Position numbers and translations under genes: made by a program. 64,000 bases of DNA from NCBI RefSeq assembly GCF_014204945.1, contig NZ_JACHMN010000002.1, forward strand, positions 1,874,503-1,938,502, in the 5' to 3' direction. Of this stretch, positions 7,128-15,376 are shown one piece after another. Below the pieces are notes generated by a model. It saw only the letters and a program-made list of their open reading frames with translations. It ran no database searches and had not been told where the DNA came from. How positions within the stretch are numbered: the stretch's first letter is position 1; every line of letters starts with the position of its first letter. This DNA is from Allocatelliglobosispora scoriae (GTDB taxonomy: Bacteria; Actinomycetota; Actinomycetes; Mycobacteriales; Micromonosporaceae).

Positions 7128-9203
7128 GTGACCGACGAGCGCACCGACGACCGGCACCGGCCGACCGCACCCGCTTGGGCCGGTGCGCCGACGAAGCCGT
7201 GGTCCAAGGTGCCTGCTCAACGGCCCCATAGCGACAATCCGGACGGCCAGCCCGTCTCCGGCACCGCTCGCGTGCCGCAGCCCGGCGCGCAGGCCCCCAA
7301 CGTGCACCCCCAGCAGCCCGGACAGCAGCCACCGCGCCCCGGAGGCGTCTATGGCCAGCCGCAGCAGCCGGGCCAGCCCGGTCCGCCGCCGCAGCCCGGT
7401 CCGCAGGGCCAGCCCGGCCAATACCCGCCGCCCGGGCCCTTCCCGCCGCGGCAGGGTGTTTCGCAGTTCGCGCCGCCGCCCCAGCCGCCCGCTCATCAGC
7501 CGCCACCCGCCCAGACTCCGCCCGGCGTGCGCGGTCGCCACGCTGCCGAGCAGACCGGTGAGCTCCCGGCGATCCCGGCGAGTGTCTCCGCCGCCCCGGT
7601 CTCGGTGGCACCCGCCGCACCCGCAGCCGCGGCCGTAGCGCCCGTGTCGGAGGCTCCCGTCTCCGTGGCGCCCGCCCCGGCCATGCCCGCTGCGACCGAG
7701 GCGCCGCAGGCGGTGGCGACGCCCGACACCGTCGTACCCGTCTCGGCACCCGCCGCGGGCAGCGCCACCGCGCTCACCGCGCCGACGATGATGCATGCGA
7801 TCGTGCGGCCCAAGCAGGCCGCCGCGACCGCGGAGCCGGTGACCACGCCCGCCGAGGCCGCCGCAGCCGTCGCGGAAGCGGTCGAGAAGGAGAAGACCCC
7901 CGATCCCGAGCAGGTGCTCGCCGCGATCGAGTGGCGTTTCCACCACGACACGCTGCGCGAACTCGTCGACGATCCGGACCAGCTCCGCGACGTCCGCGAG
8001 GCGCTGACCGAGAAGCTCAGCCCGGCCACCGACAACGCGACCCGGGCCCGGCTGCTCAGCCTGCGCGCGGTCGTCTCGCGCATCCTCGGCGACCTCGGCA
8101 AGGCGCACTCCGATGCCAAGATGGCGCTCGTGCACGCGGAGGCGACCGGCGAGCTGCGGCGCATCGCGATCGCCCAGGCCCGCCTCGCCAACGTGCTGCA
8201 GTGGCGCGGCGACTTCGCCGAGGCCGACCAGCTCTTCGAGCAGGCCAACTCCACCGAGCTGCCCGACCGGCTGCGCGCCACGATGCACGAGCACTTCGGC
8301 AAGTCCTGCTATGACCAGGGCCGCTACATCGAGGCGTGCAACCACTTCGAGAAGGCCCTGGAGCTGCGCAAGGTCGAGGACCCCGACCTCACCGCCCGCA
8401 CCGAGCTGGCGCTCGACGCGGTCTTCCGCAAGGTCGCGGAGAATGGCTGGGGCCCCTACCCGCGCGGTCGCGACGAGATCCTGCGGGTCCACAAGCCCCC
8501 GGTCCCCAAATTCGATCAAAAGCTTCAATGCTGGGGGTACGCGGACCCGTCCGGCGAGACCGGCATCCAGCCCGCCTTCGCCGACGCCCAGCCGTTCCGC
8601 GACGGAGTGGCGTGGGTTCGCCGCCCCGAGTCCGAGACCTGGGAGCTGATCGACGAGGGTGGTCAGCGCCTCATCGACAACCGGGCCGGCTGGCTCGGCG
8701 TGGGATCGTTCTCGGACGGCCTGGCCTGGGTGTCCCGCGACGGAACCGGCAACTGGGTGGCGATCGACAAGACCAACCGGATCGTCATCTCGACCGGTTT
8801 CGACGACGTCCGCCCCTTCCGCCGCGGCATCGCCGCCGTCCGCCGTGGTGGCTGGGGTGCGATCGACAAGGTCGGCCGGATCGTGGTCCCGTGCCAGTTC
8901 GGCCCGTTCGCCACGGCGCTCACCGACGGCCGCTACGTCGACGGGTTCACCGACGAGGGTCTGGCGATCGTCGACGCGGGCGGCCGCAAGGGCATCGTCG
9001 ACCGCGCGGGCAACATGATCGTCCCTCCGGTGCACCCGGCCCTCGTCATCCACCCGGTCGCATTCCTGGTGGCGAGCCCGGCCGGCAAGTGGGGCGCTCT
9101 CGACCGCAAGGGCCGCCCCCTCATCGACCCGCAGCTTCCCAGCCGCACGGTGGTCATGGAGGAGATCGACCGCCTCCTGGCCGACACCAAGCCGGTCCTG
9201 TAG
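7128..9203 (+). CDS. TPR and WG-repeat protein with disordered Pro/Gln-rich N-terminus
   Basis: This 691-aa soluble protein has three parts. Residues 1 to about 250 are low complexity, first proline/glutamine-rich (PGQPGPPPQPGPQGQPGQ) and then alanine/valine/proline-rich. Residues about 270-440 look like TPR-type helices (ARLANVLQWRGDFAEADQLF, SCYDQGRYIEACNHFEKALE). The rest contains WG repeats such as GIAAVRRGGWGAIDKVGRIV and FLVASPAGKWGALDRKGRPL. The GTG at 7128 follows a GGAGG. WG proteins are usually protein-binding, but no partner is evident here. It is transcribed away from the ABC exporter across a 94-bp gap. Confidence 0.85.
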   Translation: MTDERTDDRHRPTAPAWAGAPTKPWSKVPAQRPHSDNPDGQPVSGTARVPQPGAQAPNVHPQQPGQQPPRPGGVYGQPQQPGQPGPPPQPGPQGQPGQYPPPGPFPPRQGVSQFAPPPQPPAHQPPPAQTPPGVRGRHAAEQTGELPAIPASVSAAPVSVAPAAPAAAAVAPVSEAPVSVAPAPAMPAATEAPQAVATPDTVVPVSAPAAGSATALTAPTMMHAIVRPKQAAATAEPVTTPAEAAAAVAEAVEKEKTPDPEQVLAAIEWRFHHDTLRELVDDPDQLRDVREALTEKLSPATDNATRARLLSLRAVVSRILGDLGKAHSDAKMALVHAEATGELRRIAIAQARLANVLQWRGDFAEADQLFEQANSTELPDRLRATMHEHFGKSCYDQGRYIEACNHFEKALELRKVEDPDLTARTELALDAVFRKVAENGWGPYPRGRDEILRVHKPPVPKFDQKLQCWGYADPSGETGIQPAFADAQPFRDGVAWVRRPESETWELIDEGGQRLIDNRAGWLGVGSFSDGLAWVSRDGTGNWVAIDKTNRIVISTGFDDVRPFRRGIAAVRRGGWGAIDKVGRIVVPCQFGPFATALTDGRYVDGFTDEGLAIVDAGGRKGIVDRAGNMIVPPVHPALVIHPVAFLVASPAGKWGALDRKGRPLIDPQLPSRTVVMEEIDRLLADTKPVL

Positions 9204-9220
9204 GCACCGTCGCACGCCCA

Positions 9221-9337
9221 CTTCCCTGAATTTTAATGCTGGACACGCCGCAGAATCCGCAACAAAGGTCAGGGTCAACTCGGCCCTGACCTTTGTCGCA
9301 CTCCGCCCGGCGTGTCCAGCATTAAAGTTCAGGGGAG
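9221..9337. repeat. Repeat family B, copy 1: nested long inverted repeat
   Basis: Outer arms 9221-9250 and 9308-9337 pair over 30 bp with two mismatches. Inner arms 9262-9274 and 9284-9296 pair perfectly over 13 bp. The element follows the WG gene and precedes an aldo/keto reductase running the same way. The same outer arms recur at 29385-29511, so this is a dispersed element and not an ordinary terminator. Confidence 0.85.
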
Positions 9338-9363
9338 TTCGGGCAGTGGGACTATCCGCGGCA

Positions 9364-9369
9364 TAGGGT
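9364..9369 (+). promoter_or_regulatory. -10 box of a probable leaderless transcript
   Basis: TAGGGT ends 6 nt before the ATG at 9376, and there is no Shine-Dalgarno sequence. Confidence 0.55.
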
Positions 9370-9375
9370 TCTGGT

Positions 9376-10377
9376 ATGGAATTCCGACACCTCGGGCGAT
9401 CTGGGCTGCTGGTCAGCGAGATCTCCTACGGAAACTGGATCACTCACGGCTCACAGGTCGAGGAGGACGCGGCCCTCGCCTGCGTCCGCGCGGCCCTCGA
9501 CGTCGGCATCACGACCTTCGACACGGCCGATGTCTACGCCGGCACCAAGGCCGAGGCCGTTCTCGGCCGGGCGCTCAAGGGCGAGCGCCGGGCGGGGCTG
9601 GAGATCTTCACCAAGGTCTACTGGCCGACCGGTCCGGGCCGCAACGACCGGGGCCTGTCCCGCAAGCACATCCTGGAGTCGATCGACGGCTCGCTGAGCC
9701 GCCTCGGCACCGACTACGTGGACCTCTACCAGGCACACCGGTTCGACCACAGCACGCCGCTGGAGGAGACGATGGTCGCCTTCGCCGATGTCGTCCGGGC
9801 GGGCAAGGCGCACTACATCGGCGTCTCCGAGTGGACCGCCGACCAGCTCCGCGAGGGCCACGCGCTCGCGACCGAGCTGCGGATCCCGTTCGTGTCGTCG
9901 CAGCCTCAGTATTCGATGCTGTGGCGGGTCATCGAGGACGAGGTCGTGCCGACCTCCGAGGAGCTCGGCATCAGCCAGATCGTCTGGTCGCCGATCGCCC
10001 AGGGCGTGCTGACCGGAAAATACCTGCCGGGCCAGCCGCCGCCGGACGGTTCCCGCGCCACCGACGAGAACGGCGGCCGGTTCATGCAGCGCCTCATGAG
10101 CGACGAGGTGCTGAGCCGGGTCCAGCAGCTCAAGCCCCTCGCCGAGCAGGCCGGGCTGACGATGGCCCAGCTCGCGGTGGCCTGGGTGCTGCAGAACACC
10201 AACGTGGCGAGCGCGATCGTCGGCGCGACCCGCCCGGAGCAGGTGCTCGACAACGCCAAGGCGTCCGGGGTCAAGCTCGACGCCGATCTGTTGAAGGCGA
10301 TCGACGAGATCCTGGAGCCGGTCGCGGAGCGCGATCCGGCCAGGACCTACGAGACCTCGCCCAAGGAACGTCCCTAG
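9376..10377 (+). CDS. Aldo/keto reductase
   Basis: This 333-aa NADPH-dependent oxidoreductase resembles voltage-gated K+ channel beta-subunit type (AKR6-like) enzymes. The catalytic tetrad is visible as Asp49, Tyr54, Lys80 and His121 (DTADVYAG, IFTKVYW, LYQAHRFD). NADPH-binding segments include SPIAQGVLTGKY and, near the end, SAIVGATRPEQVLDN. A -10 box precedes the ATG directly. The substrate cannot be told from sequence. It stands alone, bounded by repeat B upstream and a convergent small gene downstream. Confidence 0.92.
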   Translation: MEFRHLGRSGLLVSEISYGNWITHGSQVEEDAALACVRAALDVGITTFDTADVYAGTKAEAVLGRALKGERRAGLEIFTKVYWPTGPGRNDRGLSRKHILESIDGSLSRLGTDYVDLYQAHRFDHSTPLEETMVAFADVVRAGKAHYIGVSEWTADQLREGHALATELRIPFVSSQPQYSMLWRVIEDEVVPTSEELGISQIVWSPIAQGVLTGKYLPGQPPPDGSRATDENGGRFMQRLMSDEVLSRVQQLKPLAEQAGLTMAQLAVAWVLQNTNVASAIVGATRPEQVLDNAKASGVKLDADLLKAIDEILEPVAERDPARTYETSPKERP

Positions 10378-10420
10378 GCTTCGGCCTCCCGCGTCACCTC
10401 ATGATGAGTCTGCTCGACGG

Positions 10421-10615
10421 TTACGCCGCGAGCAGGCTCATCTTGTATTCCACCCGCTCGTCATCGACGAGGATCGCCGTCACCGCACCGGATTCGACCA
10501 GCTCACGCCAGCTCTGACCCAGCCACGACTCCGCATCGGCCTGGCCGCCGAAGCTCTCGGTCGGCCCCTCGATCGACTTGCCATCGGCATCTTCGTAACG
10601 CCAACTCCACGCCAT
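10421..10615 (-). CDS. Small acidic conserved actinobacterial protein
   Basis: The gene encodes 64 aa, beginning MAWSWRYEDADGKSIEGP and containing SWLGQSWRELVESGA followed by a short strand. It has no membrane segment and no cysteine. A strong GGAGGGAG site lies about 9 nt before the ATG. Proteins of this size and sequence are common in actinobacteria, but I know no function. It diverges from cobU-cobT across 51 bp and converges with the aldo/keto reductase. Confidence 0.75.
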   Translation of the reverse strand: MAWSWRYEDADGKSIEGPTESFGGQADAESWLGQSWRELVESGAVTAILVDDERVEYKMSLLAA

Positions 10616-10653
10616 AGCCCGGACTCCCTCCGCCCCCACTACCAATAAGCCAC

Positions 10654-10659
10654 TAGGGT
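10654..10659 (+). promoter_or_regulatory. -10 box of a probable leaderless transcript
   Basis: TAGGGT lies 7 nt before the ATG at 10667. Confidence 0.5.
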
Positions 10660-10666
10660 ACGTGGC

Positions 10667-12490
10667 ATGTCGGTTGACGCGTGGACGAGCGCCCTGGTGT
10701 TGGGTGGCATCCGATCCGGAAAGTCGGAGTTCGCGGAGTCCCTCGTGGCTGCCGCCCTGACGGACCAAGAGGGCAGCACGGTGCGATATGTCGCCACCGC
10801 CGAGATCGGCGACGATCCGGCCTGGGCGGAGCGCATCTCGGCCCACCAGCGACGACGCCCCGTCGAGTGGACCACCGAGGAGATCATCGAGCCCGCAGAC
10901 CTGCTGCGGTCGCTCGGCAATGCCAGCGCCGAGGAGATCGTGCTCGTCGACGACCTCGGCGGCTGGGTGGCCCGGCTGCTCGACCTCGACGCCGAGGCGC
11001 AGGAGCAGCAGATCGAGGCTCTGGGCTGGTCGGTCGGCGCGTGCAAGGCGACGCTCGTGCTGGTCAGCTCCGAGGTGGGCCTCGGCCTGGTGCCGACCAC
11101 CGAGATCGGCGCGGCCTATGCCGACCTGCTCGGCGCGACCAACCGCACCGTCGCCGACGCGGCGACGCAGGTGGCGCTCGTCGTCGCCGGACAGCCGAGC
11201 TGGCTCAAGCAGTCCGCGAGCCGGGCTCCGGCCCCCGCGGGCAAGGCCGCTGCCGCCAAGCCGGCGGTCGTCGTGCCGCCGCAGGAGGTCCCCGAGGTGA
11301 TCACCCCGGTCGTGGCCGACCCGACCGCCGCGCTCAGCGCCCCGACGATGACGCTGCCGATGGTCGCCACCGGCCTCGTGATCCAGCACGGCATGGACCT
11401 GCCGATGCCCAACGAGGAGGCCGAGCGCGATCTCACCGCCCGGCTCGCCACCCTCGACCTGCCCGGCGCCGGTTTCGGCGGGCTCAGCGGGATTCTCGCC
11501 TTCGCGGCGAAGACCCAGGGCACCGCCACCCCGTCCCAGTGGCGTTCCGTGCGGGTCATGCTGGTCCACGCCGACTTCCTGGGTTCGGCCGCTGCCGGGG
11601 TCGACGCCGCCGACTCGCAGCACCGCGCCGACCAGGCTCGCGCCGGGGCCGGCCCGATCGGTGTGCTCGCCGCTCGCCTCGGCGCCAGCCTGCAGGTGGT
11701 CGACGCCGCCACCGCCGAGCCGATCGACCTCGGCAGCGCCACGACACCGGAGGCCGTCGAGGCGGCCCTTCGGCACGGCTGGCGGCTCGCCGAGGAGGCG
11801 GCCGACGCCGGAGTGGACCTGCTCGTGCTCGGTTCCTGCGGTGCCGGGACGGAGACCACCGCCGCCGCGATCGTCTCGTCGATCACCGGCGCCGAGATCG
11901 CCGGGCTGCTCGGGCGCCGGGTCAGTGCCGACGGGCGGGTCGACGACACCGCCTGGATGCTGCGCTGCCTCGCCGCCCGCGACGCCCTGCACCGGATCAA
12001 GTCGGTCGGCAACAACGCCCGGGACCTGCTCACCGAGCTCGGCGGTGCCGGGATGGCGATCGCGGTCGGACTGATGCTGGGTGCCACCGCTCGGCGTACC
12101 GCGATGGTCCTCGACGGACCGCTGGGTGTCGCGGCCGGGCTGCTCGCGCGCGACCTGGCGGGCCAGGCCCGGCACTGGTGCCTGCTGCCGGACCACGGCG
12201 GCGACCCGACCACGAAGCTGGGTGCCGACGTGCTGGGCCTGGACCCGATCCTCGACCTCAAGCTCGACCTGGGCGAGGGCGCTTCGGCGCTCGCCGCGAT
12301 CCCGCTGATGCAGTCGGCGCTGGCGCTCGCGGAGTCGCTGTGGCAGGGGGCGCCGCCCGCGGTGGCCGCTCCGGCCGAGACCGAGCCGGACGCGGTCGAC
12401 GTCGCCGGGCTGGAGTCGGCCGCCGAGCCGATGCCGGGCGGTCCCGGCTTCAACGCGCCGAGCGGTGCCTATCCGGTGACCGAAGCCTGA
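10667..12490 (+). CDS. cobT: CobU-CobT fusion: adenosylcobinamide kinase/guanylyltransferase and DMB phosphoribosyltransferase
   Basis: This 607-aa fusion covers two late steps of cobalamin nucleotide-loop assembly. Residues 1-180 are CobU/CobP-like: P-loop GGIRSGKS (13-20), the probable GMP-accepting His60 in ISAHQRRRP, and LVDDLGGWVARLL. An alanine/proline linker follows. From about residue 225 it is CobT-like, ending with LDLKLDLGEGASALAAIPL, which keeps the catalytic-base Glu of the GEG motif. The loop usually written GEMGIGNTT in CobT reads LGSCGAGTETT here, so its Glu is absent. CobS follows 2 bp downstream. Both domains look intact apart from that loop. Confidence 0.87.
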   Translation: MSVDAWTSALVLGGIRSGKSEFAESLVAAALTDQEGSTVRYVATAEIGDDPAWAERISAHQRRRPVEWTTEEIIEPADLLRSLGNASAEEIVLVDDLGGWVARLLDLDAEAQEQQIEALGWSVGACKATLVLVSSEVGLGLVPTTEIGAAYADLLGATNRTVADAATQVALVVAGQPSWLKQSASRAPAPAGKAAAAKPAVVVPPQEVPEVITPVVADPTAALSAPTMTLPMVATGLVIQHGMDLPMPNEEAERDLTARLATLDLPGAGFGGLSGILAFAAKTQGTATPSQWRSVRVMLVHADFLGSAAAGVDAADSQHRADQARAGAGPIGVLAARLGASLQVVDAATAEPIDLGSATTPEAVEAALRHGWRLAEEAADAGVDLLVLGSCGAGTETTAAAIVSSITGAEIAGLLGRRVSADGRVDDTAWMLRCLAARDALHRIKSVGNNARDLLTELGGAGMAIAVGLMLGATARRTAMVLDGPLGVAAGLLARDLAGQARHWCLLPDHGGDPTTKLGADVLGLDPILDLKLDLGEGASALAAIPLMQSALALAESLWQGAPPAVAAPAETEPDAVDVAGLESAAEPMPGGPGFNAPSGAYPVTEA

Positions 12491-12492
12491 TC

Positions 12493-13254
12493 ATGGCCGT
12501 CGGCGACGGACTCCGGCTCGCCATCACCACCTTCACCGTGTTTCCGCTGCGTGCGGGGCGGGTGGACCGGGCCGCCGGTGCCGTCGCGATCTCCGTCGCG
12601 CCCGCGGTCGGCGCGCTGCTCGGCCTGGTCGTCGGCGGTGTCGGCTGGTCGCTGTCGTGGCTGGGCACGCCCGCCCTCGTCGCGGGGGCGCTCGCGGTCG
12701 GCACCGGGGTGCTGCTGACGCGGGGTCTGCACCTCGACGGGCTCGCCGACACCACCGACGCGCTCGGGTCCTACGGCGGCCCGGAACGGGCTCTGGAGAT
12801 CATGAAGAAGCCCGACATCGGGCCCTTCGGCGTCGCCGCGATCTGCCTGGATCTGCTGATCCAGACCGCGTGCCTCACCGCTCTGGTCACCCACCCGGCC
12901 GCCACCGCGCTGGTGGCGACCGCGACCGCGATGGCCTGCGGCCGGCTCGCGGTGACGGTGGCCTGCGCTCGGGGCGTGCCCGCGGCACGCCCCGGCGGGC
13001 TGGGCGCACTGGTCGCGGGCTCCGTCCCGCCGGTGGTGGTGGCGCTCGCCGCGGTCGCCGTCGGCCTCCTGGCGGTCCGGGCGACCCCCGCCCACCCGTG
13101 GCAAGGCCCCGTCGTGGTCGCGGTCGCCACCGCCGTCACGGCGGTCCTGCTGCGCCATCTGGTACGCCGGTTCGGCGGCATCACCGGCGACGTACTCGGA
13201 TTCGTGCTCGAAGTGTCCACGGGACTCTGTTTGGTCGGCCTGACGCTGGACTAG
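12493..13254 (+). CDS. cobS: Adenosylcobinamide-GDP ribazoletransferase (cobalamin synthase)
   Basis: This 253-aa integral membrane protein joins adenosylcobinamide-GDP to alpha-ribazole in cobalamin synthesis. It has the CobS signature GLHLDGLADTTDALG (about residues 77-91) followed by ALEIMKKPDIGPFGVAA, and ITTFTVFPLR at the N-terminus. Several hydrophobic helices follow. Its ATG is 2 bp after the cobU-cobT stop, so the two are one operon and supply the last enzymes of the pathway. Confidence 0.94.
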   Translation: MAVGDGLRLAITTFTVFPLRAGRVDRAAGAVAISVAPAVGALLGLVVGGVGWSLSWLGTPALVAGALAVGTGVLLTRGLHLDGLADTTDALGSYGGPERALEIMKKPDIGPFGVAAICLDLLIQTACLTALVTHPAATALVATATAMACGRLAVTVACARGVPAARPGGLGALVAGSVPPVVVALAAVAVGLLAVRATPAHPWQGPVVVAVATAVTAVLLRHLVRRFGGITGDVLGFVLEVSTGLCLVGLTLD

Positions 13255-13282
13255 GTGATCGAACGCGTGTTCTAATTGGGCA

Positions 13283-15274
13283 ATGCGTTGGAACAATCTG
13301 CGGACCGCGCCAGGCACCACGGCCGGGCCTGGAGTGGCTTCGACCGAGCGTTCCCTCGCACCACGCGCAGCTGCGCGGCCGGCTCCACCCCTGTCGGCCG
13401 CGCAGCTGGCACTCTCCTTCCCCGCCGTGCCCGACGCCGTGGTCCGCACCTTCGACACGCCGGGTTTCGCCGGGATGACGTTCTACGAGATCCACGCCAA
13501 GTCGATCATCAACAGGGTGAGCGGCGAGAGCTCCGTCCCGTTCCAGTGGACGGTCAACCCCTATCGGGGCTGCACGCACGCCTGCACCTACTGCCTCGCC
13601 GGGGACACGCCGATCCTGATGGCCGACGGCCGCACGAAGCCGCTCTCCGACCTGCGCCCCGGCGACCGGATCTACGGCACCCGCCGCCACGGCGCCGGCC
13701 GGCGCTACGTGCGGACCCGGGTGATCGACCACTGGCAGACGACGCGGGCCGCCTTCCGGGTCACGCTCGCCGACGGCACGGCGCTGACCTGCGGCGGCGA
13801 TCACCGTTTCCTCACCGCCGACGGCTGGCGCTACGCCTCCCCCGGCCCGACCGCGCGGCCCGTCCTCGCCGTCGGCGATGTCGTGCTCGGCCCGGGCGGC
13901 TTCCCGACCCCGCCCAAGGACTCCCCCGACTACCACCACGGCTACCTCCGGGCGATGATCCGCGGCATCGGCACGATCGGGGCCACCTCGACGAGCGACC
14001 CCGAGGTGATCGAGCGCACCGCCGCCTTCCTGGCGGACCTCACGACCGACACGCTGACCGAGTGGGCGGTGAGCGCGAGCGACGACTGGTGCGCGGGCTT
14101 CCTCGCCGGGGTCTTCGACGCCGAGGGCTCCTTCAACCGCGGCACGATGCTGCTGGCGAGCGCCGATCCCGAGACGGTCTACTGGACCGAGCAGTGCCTG
14201 GCGCGCTTCGGTTTCCGCACCGACGTCGAGTGGTCCGCGAGCACGCTGAGCCGCTGGCTGCGGATCACGGGCGGCCTGTCGGAGCAGGTCCGCTTCCTGC
14301 TCACCACCGACCCGGCGTCGAGCCGCAAGCGCTCCCTCGCGAGCTGCGACCTCGACACCCCCGGCACCGAGCGCAACCGCGTGGTGGCGGTGGAGGCGCT
14401 CGGGCTCGACCTGCCGCTCTTCGACATCACCACCGGCACCGGGGACTACATCGCCAACGGCACGGTCAGCCACAACTGCTTCGCCCGCAACACGCACACC
14501 TACCTCGATCTCGACGCGGGCCGCGACTTCGACACCAAGGTCGTCGTCAAGGTCAACGCCGGTGAGCTGCTGCGCCGCGAGCTCGCCGCTCCGCGCTGGT
14601 CCGGTGCGCCGATCGCAATGGGCACCAATGTGGACTGTTACCAGCGGGCTGAGGGTCGCTATGGGCTGATGCGCCCGATCATCGCGACGCTGCGCGACTT
14701 CGCCAACCCGTTCTCGATCCTCACCAAGGGCACGCTGATCCTGCGCGACCTCGACCTGCTGCGCCAGGCCGCGGAGGTGACCGAGGTCAACCTCGCCGTC
14801 TCGATCGGCTTCGTCGACGAGGAGCTGTGGCGATCGGTGGAGCCGGGCGCCCCCAGCCCGCGCCGCCGCCTCGACGTGGTCAGTCGGCTCGCCGACGCCG
14901 GTTTCTCCGTCGGCGTCCTGATGGCTCCGATCCTGCCCGGCCTCACCGACACCGACGAGTCGGTCGATGCCACCGTCGCGGCGCTCGCCGCCGCCGGCGC
15001 CTCCCACGTCGTGCCGCTCCCGCTGCACCTGCGCACCGGCGCCAAGGAGTGGTTCGCGCAGTGGCTGCGGCGCGAGCATCCCGAGCTGCTCGCGCGCTAC
15101 CGTGAGCTCTACGGTGACCGGGCCTACCTGGGCAAGGACTATCAGCGCGAGATCCTGGCGCGGGTGCGCACAGCCGGTCGACGGCACGGCATCGGCGCGG
15201 GCGGGGACTCGTTCCGGACCGCACGGCGCACCTCCGTCCCCGCGCCGCCGCCCGAGCAGCTCAGCCTGCTCTAG
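13283..15274 (+). CDS. Rv2578c family radical SAM protein containing an intein
   Basis: The 663-aa precursor consists of a radical-SAM host protein of about 368 aa split by a 295-aa intein. The host begins MRWNNLR and has the Rv2578c-like FYEIHAKSIINRVS before GCTHACTYC. After splicing, Cys97, Cys101 and the first residue after the intein (Cys399) form the CxxxCxxC site for the [4Fe-4S] cluster, continuing CFARNTHTYLDLDAG. Later parts include TKGTLILRDLDLL and LGKDYQREIL. The protein is homologous to spore photoproduct lyase-like enzymes, with unknown substrate. It should be inactive until spliced. It starts 28 bp after cobS. Confidence 0.9.
   Translation: MRWNNLRTAPGTTAGPGVASTERSLAPRAAARPAPPLSAAQLALSFPAVPDAVVRTFDTPGFAGMTFYEIHAKSIINRVSGESSVPFQWTVNPYRGCTHACTYCLAGDTPILMADGRTKPLSDLRPGDRIYGTRRHGAGRRYVRTRVIDHWQTTRAAFRVTLADGTALTCGGDHRFLTADGWRYASPGPTARPVLAVGDVVLGPGGFPTPPKDSPDYHHGYLRAMIRGIGTIGATSTSDPEVIERTAAFLADLTTDTLTEWAVSASDDWCAGFLAGVFDAEGSFNRGTMLLASADPETVYWTEQCLARFGFRTDVEWSASTLSRWLRITGGLSEQVRFLLTTDPASSRKRSLASCDLDTPGTERNRVVAVEALGLDLPLFDITTGTGDYIANGTVSHNCFARNTHTYLDLDAGRDFDTKVVVKVNAGELLRRELAAPRWSGAPIAMGTNVDCYQRAEGRYGLMRPIIATLRDFANPFSILTKGTLILRDLDLLRQAAEVTEVNLAVSIGFVDEELWRSVEPGAPSPRRRLDVVSRLADAGFSVGVLMAPILPGLTDTDESVDATVAALAAAGASHVVPLPLHLRTGAKEWFAQWLRREHPELLARYRELYGDRAYLGKDYQREILARVRTAGRRHGIGAGGDSFRTARRTSVPAPPPEQLSLL
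13592..14476 (+). other. Intein with LAGLIDADG-type homing endonuclease domain
   Basis: The intein covers precursor residues 104-398. Block A is CLAGDTPILMADG with nucleophile Cys104. Block B contains TCGGDHRFLT. A LAGLIDADG-like helix reads CAGFLAGVFDAEGSF near residue 275. Block F is LFDITTGTGDYIANG, and the end is SHN with penultimate His397 and Asn398, followed by Cys399. All splicing residues are present. Only one good LAGLIDADG helix is visible, so endonuclease activity is uncertain. The insertion point is exactly at the third cysteine of the cluster motif. Confidence 0.95.
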
Positions 15275-15289
15275 GGCGGCCCACAGCCG

Positions 15290-15326
15290 GATGGGGCCCG
15301 CGTCGGTGCGGTACGCGGGCCCCATC
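15290..15326 (+). terminator. Hairpin terminator
   Basis: A 14-bp perfect stem (15290-15303 with 15313-15326) lies 15 bp after the radical-SAM stop and before an independently promoted gene. It has no T-run. Confidence 0.65.
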
Positions 15327-15364
15327 CTCCCCATCACGGGGCCGACCGGACGAGCCGATTCCAT

Positions 15365-15370
15365 TACCGT
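15365..15370 (+). promoter_or_regulatory. -10 box of a probable leaderless transcript
   Basis: TACCGT ends 6 nt before the ATG at 15377. Confidence 0.55.
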
Positions 15371-15376
15371 GTCGGC

